A DNA stretch of 64,000 nucleotides. Source: CALOAD01 sp942491415 (GTDB lineage: Bacteria > Cyanobacteriota > Vampirovibrionia > Gastranaerophilales > CALOAD01). This document shows positions 1-8,330 of this stretch, piece after piece. Each line of letters begins with the position of its first letter. The stretch's first letter is position 1. A model generated the notes under the pieces. The model did no database searches and was not told the origin of the DNA. It worked only from the letters and a program-made list of their open reading frames with translations. The DNA lies in contig CALOAD010000009.1 of NCBI GenBank assembly GCA_942491415.1, forward strand, positions 124,001 through 188,000, given 5' to 3'. Both the position numbers and the translations under genes were made by a program.

Positions 1-1074
1 AAAATCTTTTTCATTTTGCTCTAATATACCTTGTGTCAATTCAATAGTCTTTTCATATTCTTTATTAGCCCAAAGAGCTTTTATATAGTCTTTTAAAAGA
101 TTTTGTTGGTACGGAGTTCTCTCAATTGCACCTTTTAATATCTCCCGTGCTTTTGCACTCTCACCGTTTAAAAGAAGCACATTTCCCAGTAGTTTTATAG
201 CTGCAATATTTTCAGGTTCGGCTTTTGATATCGAAGATAAATATTTTGCCGAATCTTGAGAATTTAAAAGCGCAAATTTAACCTGCGCAACTCCCAAATT
301 GCAAGTGGGAGTGAAATAATTTGAATCCATTTTTTTAGCTTTTTTAAATAACTGAGCTGATTTTGTCTCTTTTTTTTGAGATGCAAAAATAACTCCAAGG
401 TTATTAAGCGCATATTTTGATTTTGGGTTTAACTCTATCGCCTTTTGAAAGGATATTTCTGCTTGTTTAAATTCGCTTTTCTGAAAATATAAAACACCGA
501 TATCATTATAAATTTGGTAGTTCTTATTTTCAGGTGTATTTGCAAGTTTTTTTTTGCAAATTTCAATAGTATTATTTTTTGAATCATAAACATCAAGCAA
601 ATAATCAAGCTCTGAATAGTTTTTAAACGAAAAGTATTTTATATTTTCTATAATCCTTTTATCTTGAATAGAATTATTTTTTGCCAACGGCAAAAAGTAT
701 TTTTTACTTTTTTCAATAATTTCAACTCTTGCTTTATATAAAGCTTTTTGGGCATGCACTTTATAAAGTGAATTGTGAGAGTCTAACGAACTAGCCTTTT
801 TAAAGCTTTTATAAGCCTTTTTATACTCGTTTTTATTTAAAAACAATTTGCCTTGAATATCATATAAAGGTGCATAGTTTTGATGTTTTGCCAATGATTT
901 TTTGCATAAGTCCAAAGCTTTGTCATTTTTCCCGTTTATCATATAACCGTTTATTATAGCGTAAGAACTTTGCCCTGATTCTATTGCTACAGCAAAATTA
1001 GACTGTCCAAAGCAACTAAAAACAGTTATTAACATTAAAATTTTAAAAATAAGTTTAGTTTCTATGTTTTTCAT
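1..1074 (-). CDS. Secreted TPR-repeat protein (3' part beyond window)
   Basis: The frame is open from an ATG at 1074 to the window edge: 358 codons, with the C-terminus outside. The first ~30 residues form a signal peptide: a basic start (MKNIETK), a hydrophobic stretch (LIFKILMLITVFSCF) and a likely AVA cleavage site. What follows is a series of tetratricopeptide-like helical pairs. The clearest are YNDIGVLYFQKSEFKQAEIS, followed by repeats with the ALNNLGV and ATCNLGV-like pattern and the usual A/L/G/Y/P spacing. TPR proteins are protein-interaction scaffolds; this one is probably periplasmic or envelope-attached. Its ATG lies 7 nt after the stop of the methyltransferase gene, so the two are probably co-transcribed. 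The partner is unknown. Confidence 0.8.
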   Translation of the reverse strand, partial: MKNIETKLIFKILMLITVFSCFGQSNFAVAIESGQSSYAIINGYMINGKNDKALDLCKKSLAKHQNYAPLYDIQGKLFLNKNEYKKAYKSFKKASSLDSHNSLYKVHAQKALYKARVEIIEKSKKYFLPLAKNNSIQDKRIIENIKYFSFKNYSELDYLLDVYDSKNNTIEICKKKLANTPENKNYQIYNDIGVLYFQKSEFKQAEISFQKAIELNPKSKYALNNLGVIFASQKKETKSAQLFKKAKKMDSNYFTPTCNLGVAQVKFALLNSQDSAKYLSSISKAEPENIAAIKLLGNVLLLNGESAKAREILKGAIERTPYQQNLLKDYIKALWANKEYEKTIELTQGILEQNEKDF

Positions 1075-1081
1075 TAATTTA

Positions 1082-1951
1082 TTATAACTTGTTTGCCTTT
1101 AAATACGCTGAAAAAGAACTTACAGTAATGGTTTTTCCATGTAAATCATTTTTAACTTCTTCTATGTAATTATCAACCTCTTGTTCGGTAAAATAAGCCA
1201 TGAATTTTTGTTTCATGCTGGGAGTTCCGGGACTTGGAGGTGTATTAAACCAAGGATCCATCATTGCTTTATCGACAACATAAGTTGAAGATTCTGTCCC
1301 TAGCTCTATATCTACATCGCTAAATCCTGCATTTTCAAAATCTTTTTTCAAGGTCTCTTGATCAAAATTAGTGAGTGGATCACTTTCGCTGTTCATAAAT
1401 TCAGCCTCTACGACTTTGAATTTATCATAATTTGTTATATTTTCAGGATTTATAAGCTCATAATATCTTGTATTAGAACGGATTATAGGTTCGAAAATAG
1501 AGACTCGCCCGCCCGATCTCAAAATTCGATAAAATTCTTTTATCGATTGAGGTTTATCAAGAATATGCACAAGAACCGACCTCATGGCGACAACATTAAC
1601 TGAATTGTCCGGTAGGTCCATTTTTTCAGCCCCGGATTCAAGAGTTTCAAAACCTTGTGTTATACCGCAATCTTTGGCAACTTTTGCACATTCATTCACA
1701 CAATCTTTAAATTTATCAGAAGCTATAACTTTGCCATTTCCTTGCAGCAATTCATAAGCACCAAATGCCAAAAGCCCTGTGCCTGTGCCGATGTCAATAA
1801 AAACATCACCTTCCTTAAGCTCAGCTCGTTCAAGAACCTTATCTCTAACGTTCAAAAGCCAACCCAGCGTTTGTTGAACCTGTTCTTCGCTCATATATGA
1901 AAAGCGAGATTGTTTAAGCCATTGAGTCCAGTTTTTGACAATTTCAGACAT
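1082..1951 (-). CDS. Class I SAM-dependent methyltransferase
   Basis: 289-residue protein with a Rossmann-type methyltransferase domain. Motif I is FIDIGTGTGL (residues 51-60), the acidic ribose-binding position follows in VIASDKF (75-81), and motif II/III is the LPDNSVNVVAMRSVLVHIL segment (113-131). SGGRVSIFEP (146-155) is the post-motif strand typical of UbiE/ArsM-like small-molecule methyltransferases. The C-terminal third (160-289) is a family-specific cap. The substrate cannot be read from sequence. The start is well supported: GGGAGA lies 8 nt upstream of the ATG at 1951. It is followed directly by the TPR protein gene and preceded by a small zinc-ribbon membrane protein. Confidence 0.85.
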   Translation of the reverse strand: MSEIVKNWTQWLKQSRFSYMSEEQVQQTLGWLLNVRDKVLERAELKEGDVFIDIGTGTGLLAFGAYELLQGNGKVIASDKFKDCVNECAKVAKDCGITQGFETLESGAEKMDLPDNSVNVVAMRSVLVHILDKPQSIKEFYRILRSGGRVSIFEPIIRSNTRYYELINPENITNYDKFKVVEAEFMNSESDPLTNFDQETLKKDFENAGFSDVDIELGTESSTYVVDKAMMDPWFNTPPSPGTPSMKQKFMAYFTEQEVDNYIEEVKNDLHGKTITVSSFSAYLKANKL

Positions 1952-1980
1952 TTATAAGTTCTCCCGGTAATATTATTAAC

Positions 1981-2265
1981 TTAACCTTCAAAAGGGTTTT
2001 TACATTTAGAGCAATATTCAGCGTCTCTTTCTGCTTTTGTTCCGCATACTTCACATTGTTTATAAACTTTACCCGGTTTTGCTGCAAACTCTTTTTGTTT
2101 GTTTTCTTTGCTAAATTGGGCTAAAAATGCTTGTATTTTATCTAAATATAAAATAATCAATATAAAGATTATTATTAAAAACCAAAACTTAAAAATAAAA
2201 GCTATGGCTAAGAATAATAAAAGAAAAAATAAACAACCGCTACAACCTGAAATATTGAATATCAT
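1981..2265 (-). CDS. Small membrane protein with C-terminal zinc ribbon
   Basis: 94 residues. Residues 8-42 are almost entirely hydrophobic (one long or two short membrane helices), followed by a basic linker and a C-terminal zinc ribbon: CEVCG and CSKC, two CxxC pairs 12 residues apart. The likely topology is a membrane anchor with a cytoplasmic zinc-binding knuckle. No known family is recognised. It is 29 nt upstream of the methyltransferase gene on the same strand and may be the first gene of that operon. No good ribosome binding site is visible before the ATG at 2265. Confidence 0.6.
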   Translation of the reverse strand: MIFNISGCSGCLFFLLLFLAIAFIFKFWFLIIIFILIILYLDKIQAFLAQFSKENKQKEFAAKPGKVYKQCEVCGTKAERDAEYCSKCKNPFEG

Positions 2266-2296
2266 TTTTAAATTTTAAAACCTTCATTTTATACTG

Positions 2297-2368
2297 AAAC
2301 GAGTTTATTTTTAAGAAATCCGATTGCGATCGCATTTCTTAAAAAACGCTCCTAACTTACGCATACCA
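2297..2368. repeat. 72-bp intergenic repeat, copy 1 (HIP1-containing hairpin)
   Basis: Partner of the copy at 36239-36310 and equal in length. Two perfect 12-bp inverted arms (2308-2319 and 2334-2345, TTTTTAAGAAAT and its complement) enclose a 14-bp core, CCGATTGCGATCGC (2320-2333). The core ends in the cyanobacterial HIP1 octamer GCGATCGC. The outer flanks match copy 2 in the same orientation, but the core is reversed relative to it. Confidence 0.8.
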
Positions 2369-2546
2369 CTATTAATTTTTTGAATGAACTATTAAGTACT
2401 TTTTTGTATAGGTATAAATAAACTGATTCATAATATTATTATAAATCAGCATGGATTTTTATTCCCGAATGTTAAGCAAAGCAAAAGAGAGCGGATGGAA
2501 AAGCGCTCTCTAGTGTGCAATTTATTAAATTATTTTATGTTTATTT

Positions 2547-3236
2547 CTAAGCTTTTTTCTGGGCTTTAAAATCTTCTACCATTCCTACTGCTTTTGTTGC
2601 TAAAGGAACAGCGGCAACAGGACCTAAGAATCTGAAGACTGTAGATGTTACAGCTAGAGCAGCAGCTCCAAATACACCTTTTTTCATTGTTTCAAGGTCT
2701 TTTGCACCTTTATCAAATTGTTTTTGATTAATTAAATTATTCTTAAGAGCATCTTTAAGCATATCAAAACTTTGATCCGCTTTTTTAGCAAATTTTCTTT
2801 TTACACCCGGTAAAATGTCGTTAAATAGTTTTTTATTAACCGTTAAACTTACTACGGTAGATAAAAGCCATACGATAGAAAGGTTAGCAATTAATGTTGG
2901 TTTTCTTTCAGGTTCAATTGATTTTGAACTCATTGTTTTTGTAACATAAAGACCTGATATCACTGTTGCAGCAACAGTTGGCAATATATTTTTCATCTTA
3001 GCCATATTTTTATTGTTACTAAGATATTTTACCGCCGCTTTCAGAGGAGGTGTTGCTAATGACCATTCCATAGCTTTTGCCAGACCACCTATGATAAATT
3101 TGTCAAAGCCTTTATTTACAGAAGCTTTTGCAACGTTTGCCATTCCCGACATTGTTCCTGTAAAAGCAACTGGTGATTGTTTTAGTTGTCTTGTATTTTG
3201 AATATTCGGAGTTTGAGTTATATTCATTACTTGCAT
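2547..3236 (-). CDS. Lineage-specific FTG-tagged hydrophobic protein
   Basis: 229 residues; no family recognised. The N-terminus is a polar N/Q/T-rich leader ending in SPVAFTG (residues 21-27), a motif type shared with other proteins in this window. The body is Ala/Gly/Lys-rich with probable membrane or amphipathic segments near 84-101, 115-133 and 188-215, separated by a basic helical stretch (KRKFAKKADQSFDMLKDAL). There is no cleavable signal peptide. The ATG at 3236 lies next to the stop of the 302-aa gene, so the two form a pair; a second ATG at 3227 is an alternative start. The layout resembles the pair at 39840-41046. Confidence 0.75.
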   Translation of the reverse strand: MQVMNITQTPNIQNTRQLKQSPVAFTGTMSGMANVAKASVNKGFDKFIIGGLAKAMEWSLATPPLKAAVKYLSNNKNMAKMKNILPTVAATVISGLYVTKTMSSKSIEPERKPTLIANLSIVWLLSTVVSLTVNKKLFNDILPGVKRKFAKKADQSFDMLKDALKNNLINQKQFDKGAKDLETMKKGVFGAAALAVTSTVFRFLGPVAAVPLATKAVGMVEDFKAQKKA

Positions 3237-3237
3237 C

Positions 3238-4146
3238 TTACTTCACCCCGCTTTTAAGAAAACTTTTAAACACGTCTTTATGGAAATTAGCCGGAAGTTG
3301 ATTGAATTGACTAATTTGTGGATTTGCATCAGGTTTTTTCTTGCCTTTTTTAGCACCAACAAGATTCATTATTACAGGTATTGCACCAATAGTTAAACCA
3401 GCCATAAGAGGAGAAATAACAATTTTGAAAGGATAATCGAATATATATTTTGTAGCTGCTGCAAAGTCTGTTTTAGATTTAAGTTGTTTAGTTAACTTTG
3501 CTTTGTTTGCATCATAAATATCACAAGCTTTTTTCATAAGTTCTTTGCGTTCAATTACATCTGATGTTTGTTTTTTTATTGTATCAATTTCTTCCGTAAT
3601 CCAATTTTTTAATTCTTTTAATTCGTTTTGTATAGGCTCATCGGCTGCTTTTAATTTTTTGTCTATTTTTAGTTTGTTTTCAAGCCATTTAAGATGTTTT
3701 GGTGTTGGTTTATTATCATCAGTAATTATATCAATAAGTTTTTGAGCTGCTTTACCAATCGGCTTAAAAATAGCATAACCGGTAGTAAACCCTACAATAC
3801 CTGATGCAGCTGATTGAGCTGCAGCATATTTTTTATCTTCCATGCTACTGCCAGGCATACCCATAACAACAGCCGGTCTAAGAGCACAGGTTAAAACCAA
3901 CGCTACTGCTGATTCGAAAATAGCTTTACTGCTTTCAGCCATATGATAAATTTTTCTTAAAACACCTTCTTTGCCTTTTCCAAAGACAATTTCATCAACT
4001 AAAGCGGCACCCTTTTTACCACCTTCTTGAAGGAGTTTTTCTTTTCCGGTAAAACTTAAACCTTGAGACAATTTACCCTTTTGAATTTGATTTGCAGGTT
4101 TTCCGGAGGCAGATAAGAGATTTGGACTTTGATTTTGAATTATCAT
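3238..4146 (-). CDS. Lineage-specific FTG-tagged membrane-associated protein
   Basis: 302 residues; no family recognised. It has a polar leader ending in LSFTGK (30-35), then a basic region. Hydrophobic segments lie around 75-95 (AVALVLTCALRPAVVMGM), 108-128 (SAASGIVGFTTGYAIF) and 245-265 (MAGLTIGAIPVIMNLVG). A highly charged coiled-coil-like helix at ~150-225 (KHLKWLENKLKIDKKLKAAD, ELKELKNWITEEIDTIKKQ) lies between them. The C-terminus is lysine-rich. It is the upstream member of a two-gene unit with the 229-aa protein, one nucleotide apart. Integral or peripheral membrane location is inferred from hydrophobicity only. Confidence 0.75.
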   Translation of the reverse strand: MIIQNQSPNLLSASGKPANQIQKGKLSQGLSFTGKEKLLQEGGKKGAALVDEIVFGKGKEGVLRKIYHMAESSKAIFESAVALVLTCALRPAVVMGMPGSSMEDKKYAAAQSAASGIVGFTTGYAIFKPIGKAAQKLIDIITDDNKPTPKHLKWLENKLKIDKKLKAADEPIQNELKELKNWITEEIDTIKKQTSDVIERKELMKKACDIYDANKAKLTKQLKSKTDFAAATKYIFDYPFKIVISPLMAGLTIGAIPVIMNLVGAKKGKKKPDANPQISQFNQLPANFHKDVFKSFLKSGVK

Positions 4147-4267
4147 TCCTGCTTAATCCTAAAATTATTTAATGCACACATTAATATTAAAAATAAAAAT
4201 AAAAAAAGTTGCTAGTAAAAGACTCTTTTGTACACAAATGTTAATAAAGTTAAAAGTAAGTTAAGAA

Positions 4268-5305
4268 TTAAGGCTTAAGTGCTATCTTTATTGCCTTTCC
4301 TGAATCATGAAGTTTGATTGCTTCGTCGATTTTTGCAAAATTCATTTCATGTGTAATTAATTTTTTTACATCAACCATGCCGGCAGAAATAAGATCAAGT
4401 GACTTTCTTATGCAGTCAGGGGTATGGTGGAATATACTTAATACTTTTATGCTGTCATAGTGTAGCTTTCGGGTGTCTATTTGAACCTTGGTTCCTGATT
4501 TGCAACCTCCAAAAAGATGCACTGTACCACCTTTTCTAACGAGGTTAAACATTCTCTCCCAGACTTCAGGTAATCCGACGGCTTCTATAGCGACATCAAG
4601 ACCTTTTCCTTCGGGGGTAAGTTTTTTAATGGCTTCTTCAGGGCAAGATGTTTTTGTAAGGTCAATAACTTCATCAGCCCCACCGAAATCTTTTGCCAGT
4701 TTTAATTTCAAGGGATTGCGACCTGCTGCAATAACTTTAGCCCCTTTTAATTTGGCAAGCTTGACAAACATAAGACCAATAGGTCCAATGCCGATAACAC
4801 CCACTGTTTGACCTTTTTTAATTTCTGTTTTTTCTATTCCATGCACAACATTAGCCAATGGTTCTGTAAATGCAGCTTCTTCAAAACTCACATGTTTAGG
4901 TATTTTTAAAAGGTTATATTTTACAATATTTGCCGGGATAGTAATATATTCGGCAAAAGCACCGTTTAAAAACTCTATATTTTCGCAATGATTATATTCT
5001 TTTAAATTACAGTAAAAACAATTATAGCAAGGGGCAGAGTTGGCTGCTACAACTCGATCTCCTTTTTTAAACCCTTCAACATCGGGAGCGATTTCTTCAA
5101 TTATGCCTGAAAATTCATGTCCAAATCCTGAAGGTACAGATTTTATTAAAACAGGGTGACCTCTTTTGTAAGTTTTTATGTCTGTCCCACAAGTAAGTGC
5201 GGCTTCAATTTTTACTAAAACTTCACCGGCTTTTAAATTTTTTATTTCTACTTGTTCATATTTTACTTTTTCAGGCTCATAATAAAGCACTGCGTTCATT
5301 TTCAT
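4268..5305 (-). CDS. Zinc-dependent medium-chain dehydrogenase (sorbitol/threonine DH-like)
   Basis: 345-residue MDR-superfamily oxidoreductase. Catalytic zinc ligands are Cys39 in TCGTD and His63-Glu64 in GHEF. The structural zinc lobe is CYNCFYCNLKEYNHC with Cys93, 96, 99 and 107. The NAD(P) Rossmann motif is GVIGIGPIGLM (~168-178). Such enzymes oxidise polyols or secondary alcohols to ketones; the substrate is not predictable. GAGG lies 8 nt before the ATG at 5305, inside the end of the upstream gene, so it is translated from a dicistronic message with a second MDR enzyme (5307-6353). Two related dehydrogenases in tandem suggest consecutive or paralogous steps in a sugar-alcohol pathway. 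Confidence 0.88.
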   Translation of the reverse strand: MKMNAVLYYEPEKVKYEQVEIKNLKAGEVLVKIEAALTCGTDIKTYKRGHPVLIKSVPSGFGHEFSGIIEEIAPDVEGFKKGDRVVAANSAPCYNCFYCNLKEYNHCENIEFLNGAFAEYITIPANIVKYNLLKIPKHVSFEEAAFTEPLANVVHGIEKTEIKKGQTVGVIGIGPIGLMFVKLAKLKGAKVIAAGRNPLKLKLAKDFGGADEVIDLTKTSCPEEAIKKLTPEGKGLDVAIEAVGLPEVWERMFNLVRKGGTVHLFGGCKSGTKVQIDTRKLHYDSIKVLSIFHHTPDCIRKSLDLISAGMVDVKKLITHEMNFAKIDEAIKLHDSGKAIKIALKP

Positions 5306-5306
5306 G

Positions 5307-6353
5307 TTATTTCCTCGGAAAATCTGAGATGTTTGAAATATTTATATAGGCTTTCATTATTTTATTTGAAAGTGTATCATTAACAGCTTGTCCAATTTCA
5401 TTAATATTATATTGCGAACAAAGCCCATCTAATTTTATTATACCTTTTTGAATTAAATTAAAAGATTCGTGTAAATCTATAGGCGCAGGAGAATAACTAC
5501 CTAAAACCGTTAATTCTCTATAATATATATCATTATTTGTAAATCCTGTTTGACTTGATGATACACTTGAAAATACAACGATTTTACCGCCATCTCTAAC
5601 ACATGCCGGAGCGAAAGAGAGACTGCTGTTAGCTCCAGATGCTAAAAAAACGCAATCAGCTCCTTCTTTAGCTTTGCTGATCTTTTTATAAAGTTCTGAA
5701 GATTTTTGATCATTTTCAAATTTTATAACATCATTTATTCCAAGTTTTTGGGCTGTTAAAATACGCTTATCAAGCAAATCGCAACCGTAAACATTAGCGC
5801 CAAAGTGTTTTGCCAATTGCGCAATTAAAATACCGATAGAGCCTAAACCAATAACTATTACATTAGAGCCTTTTTTTATTTCGGATCTTTTTACAGCTCT
5901 CAAACAACAAGCCAAAGGCTCTGTAAAAGCGGCTTTTATATCAGCAACTTTTTGAGGGATTTTAATAACAGTGTGTTTTAAATGCTCGTCAGAAACATAT
6001 ATATATTCACAAAACCCACCAGGAATAATATTAGTGGCTTTAAAAGTTTTGCACATCGAGTAATTCTCGCCTTTGCAAAAAACGCAATTAAAACAGGGTA
6101 CATGATGCCCTAAAACAACTTTATCCCCTATTTTAAAATCACAATTTGAAGAGTTAATCTCAACAATTTGTCCGACAACTTCATGACCTAATACCGCTCC
6201 GTTTTTAACGAGTTTTTGCTTCATTTTTACTATGTCAGAACCGCATAACCCGCATCCTAAAACCTTTATGGTTGCCCCTTGTGATATTAGTGCAGGTTTT
6301 TCTATTTCTTTTATTAAAAACCCATCAGATTCTTTATATATAGCTGCTTTCAA
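5307..6353 (-). CDS. Zinc-dependent medium-chain dehydrogenase, tandem paralogue
   Basis: 348-residue MDR enzyme with the same layout as its neighbour: CGLCGSD (Cys37), GHEVVG (His57-Glu58), structural zinc Cys87/90/93/101 in CFNCVFCKGENYSMC, and Rossmann motif VIGLGSIGIL (~171-180). The reading frame opens with a TTG codon at 6353 that gives MKAAIYKESDG, the usual start of the family; no in-frame ATG lies nearby. It is the first gene of the pair and is divergent from the tetra-GntR regulator at 6694, across a ~340-bp region with palindromes, so that regulator may control it (inference). Confidence 0.85.
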   Translation of the reverse strand: MKAAIYKESDGFLIKEIEKPALISQGATIKVLGCGLCGSDIVKMKQKLVKNGAVLGHEVVGQIVEINSSNCDFKIGDKVVLGHHVPCFNCVFCKGENYSMCKTFKATNIIPGGFCEYIYVSDEHLKHTVIKIPQKVADIKAAFTEPLACCLRAVKRSEIKKGSNVIVIGLGSIGILIAQLAKHFGANVYGCDLLDKRILTAQKLGINDVIKFENDQKSSELYKKISKAKEGADCVFLASGANSSLSFAPACVRDGGKIVVFSSVSSSQTGFTNNDIYYRELTVLGSYSPAPIDLHESFNLIQKGIIKLDGLCSQYNINEIGQAVNDTLSNKIMKAYINISNISDFPRK

Positions 6354-6435
6354 AATAATTTTCCAGAATAAATCTAATTTACAAATTAATTTTATTTAAA
6401 AACATAAATATAAGCAAATAATCAAAGGTTTGAAT

Positions 6436-6454
6436 TGTTTAAAAATATTAAACA
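6436..6454. promoter_or_regulatory. 19-bp palindrome, candidate operator
   Basis: TGTTTAA-aaata-TTAAACA is a perfect inverted repeat in the divergent region between the dehydrogenase pair and the tetra-GntR gene. The GTTTAA half-site recurs at ~6536-6541 (inverted) and ~6622. GntR-type winged helices usually bind short AT-rich palindromes. Operator function is inference. Confidence 0.35.
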
Positions 6455-6519
6455 GTTTGTTGATGTTTTAATTGCTCCTGTATTTCTTTGAGAACTTCAT
6501 TTTTTAGCTCATTGCATTG

Positions 6520-6556
6520 TTTTTTGAAAATATTTTTAAACATTATTTTCAAAAAA
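6520..6556. promoter_or_regulatory. Perfect 13-bp inverted repeat in divergent promoter region
   Basis: The arms TTTTTTGAAAATA (6520-6532) and its complement (6544-6556) are separated by 11 nt. The arms are AT-rich, so the hairpin is weak, and it lies upstream of both flanking genes. An operator is therefore likelier than a terminator. The rest of the 6354-6693 gap is AT-rich with no other clear feature. Confidence 0.35.
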
Positions 6557-6693
6557 TCAGGCAATTTTTTAAATATTTTTAACTTTATTAAAACAACAAC
6601 AAATTGGAAATCATTTAAAACGTTTAAAAAAATTTAATTTACAGATTTATAAATTTATACAAATATACTTAATAAAAAATAATGGAGGTTTTG

Positions 6694-7944
6694 ATGGCAA
6701 CGGCAAAAAACTTTAATTTTTTGAGTGCAGAGAAAAAAACACAGTTAGCACATTTGGATCAAAAAAAATCTATCGAGAAAGCAACTTTACGAAGAATTGA
6801 AATAAATGAACTTCCAAGAAAACAACCTGATTTTTCAGATATCAGCGCAACAAAAGATTCAACAATTGCTAAATGGCTACAAAACTGGATTCAAAAAGGA
6901 ATTGCCGAAGGAAAACTATCAACAAATAATCTTCTTCCACGGAAACAAGACCTTGCAAAATACTTTAAAGTGAGTGTCGGCACTGTTCAAAACTCTATAA
7001 GGTATATTGAAGACGACGGTTTTGTAGAATCAAAACAACGTATAGGCACTGTTATAAGAGATTATAGACAGCCGGTTGAGAAAATAAGAAAACAAACATC
7101 AAAAAGAGATCAGGCAATTATTGCACTGAAAAAACATATTATTGATGCTGAATACACTGTTGATTCAACTATTCCATCGTCCAGAGAATTGTCAAAATCA
7201 ATAAACAGTACGTCAAATACAACAAGATTGGCTCTTGAATATTTAGCAAGCGTAAAGATTGTTGAATCAATGGGCAATAGAGGTAATAAAGCTAATTGGA
7301 TTTTAAGACGAAAACCTGAGCTTACAGAAAAAGAGATCAAAAATTATCAAGGCGAACTAACAACTGATACGCTTGTAAATCAGGTAGAACGTGAACTTAA
7401 AGACTATATAACTGTCAATTTTAAAAAAGGAGATCGCCTACCAGCTCATAATGAACTATCTTCCACCTTGAAAGTTAGCATTAAAACAATACATGATGCA
7501 ATGAAACAACTTATTGATGAAGGTATTTTAAGCTCAAAAAGAGGACGTTACGGAACTACGATTATAAAATTACCTTCGGAATTGGACTTTGAGTCAACAT
7601 GTGAAAATTCAATATTGACTCAAACAGTTGAAACAGAATTTTATAACTATGAAAAAGTAGAACATCATTTAAAGGCTCTTATTTGCAAAGATTATAAGGT
7701 AGGGGATAAGCTACCGGCGATGAATAAACTATCTGAAGATCTGAAGGTTAGTAGTAATACTGTCAGAAAAGCATTACAAAAACTAGCAGATGAAAATATA
7801 GTCAAGTTTTCAAGAGGTAGATATGGCGGTACTTTCATAACAGCCATGCCGGATAAAAACTCGGCATCAGCCTTTAAATGGCTTTCTATCAACCCGGAAC
7901 ATGTAAAAGTCTATAAGAATAAAGAACTTGCTACTGTAAATTAA
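6694..7944 (+). CDS. Transcriptional regulator with four tandem GntR-type winged helices
   Basis: 416 residues from the ATG at 6694. An in-frame ATG at 6682 overlaps the ribosome binding site GGAGG (6684-6688), so 6694 is the better start. The protein is built from four GntR-like DNA-binding units. Unit 1 (~57-125) includes LLPRKQDLAKYFKVSVGTVQ, unit 2 (~137-205) IPSSRELSKSINSTSNTTR, unit 3 (~228-298) LPAHNELSSTLKVSIKTIH and unit 4 (~318-390) LPAMNKLSEDLKVSSNTVR. Units 1, 3 and 4 end in a glycine-containing wing (e.g. SKRGRYGTTI, FSRGRYGGTF). No FCD, UTRA or aminotransferase effector domain follows. Ordinary GntR regulators have one such unit plus an effector domain and dimerise. Here one chain could contact several half-sites. 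A strong terminator follows at 7965. Confidence 0.85.
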   Translation: MATAKNFNFLSAEKKTQLAHLDQKKSIEKATLRRIEINELPRKQPDFSDISATKDSTIAKWLQNWIQKGIAEGKLSTNNLLPRKQDLAKYFKVSVGTVQNSIRYIEDDGFVESKQRIGTVIRDYRQPVEKIRKQTSKRDQAIIALKKHIIDAEYTVDSTIPSSRELSKSINSTSNTTRLALEYLASVKIVESMGNRGNKANWILRRKPELTEKEIKNYQGELTTDTLVNQVERELKDYITVNFKKGDRLPAHNELSSTLKVSIKTIHDAMKQLIDEGILSSKRGRYGTTIIKLPSELDFESTCENSILTQTVETEFYNYEKVEHHLKALICKDYKVGDKLPAMNKLSEDLKVSSNTVRKALQKLADENIVKFSRGRYGGTFITAMPDKNSASAFKWLSINPEHVKVYKNKELATVN

Positions 7945-7964
7945 AGATATCTACTATGAAATTT

Positions 7965-7994
7965 AAAAAAGAGCCTTTTAAAAGGCTCTTTTTT
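7965..7994 (+). terminator. Intrinsic terminator after the tetra-GntR gene
   Basis: Perfect 15-bp hairpin (AAAAAAGAGCCTTTT and its complement) ending in a T6 run, 20 nt after the stop codon. Confidence 0.9.
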
Positions 7995-8119
7995 GCTTTC
8001 AATAAAGAACATGCAAACTTTAATGCGTAAAACATTTGTATAGAAAAGATTAAATAAAGATTAACTTCTTAATTAATTTCAAAAAATACTGTTAATATAA
8101 AATTAATAAGATGATTTTA

Positions 8120-8300
8120 GTTAATTCTCCCGCAGAGTCAGGGTTTAGATGTTTAAAGAAATGTTTAAGCCCTGAAATAATTACTTCCAAGCACTTGAGT
8201 TACAGAGCATAATAGTTAAGATAGCTGGATAAACGGGTAGTGTAAGGAAGTAATTGCGGGAATAATTTTTTAAGATTATTCCCGCAATTTTAACTTTGTT
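8120..8300 (+). ncRNA. Structured standalone RNA with intrinsic terminator (family unknown)
   Basis: Three nested helices are visible. CCCGCA (8129-8134) can pair with TGCGGG (8255-8260). A 17-bp hairpin spans 8138-8154/8159-8175 with loop AAAG. AATTACTTCC (8179-8188) is exactly complementary to GGAAGTAATT (8246-8255). The long hairpin contains several T-G pairs that are G-U wobbles only if the plus strand is transcribed. A 13-bp terminator hairpin (8254-8266/8275-8287) follows; its left arm overlaps the strand that closes the outer helix, so the two folds compete. No gene follows on this strand, since the next gene converges. This looks like a small RNA rather than a leader. No known family is recognised, and no convincing promoter is seen upstream (7995-8119 is AT-rich). 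Confidence 0.6.
8254..8298 (+). terminator. Terminator of the structured RNA
   Basis: 13-bp perfect stem TTGCGGGAATAAT with an 8-nt loop, followed by a T-rich tail. In reverse it could also serve the converging transporter gene, which ends at 8331. Confidence 0.75.
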
Positions 8301-8330
8301 TTAATTTAACTATTTATTGATCAGAGCTTA

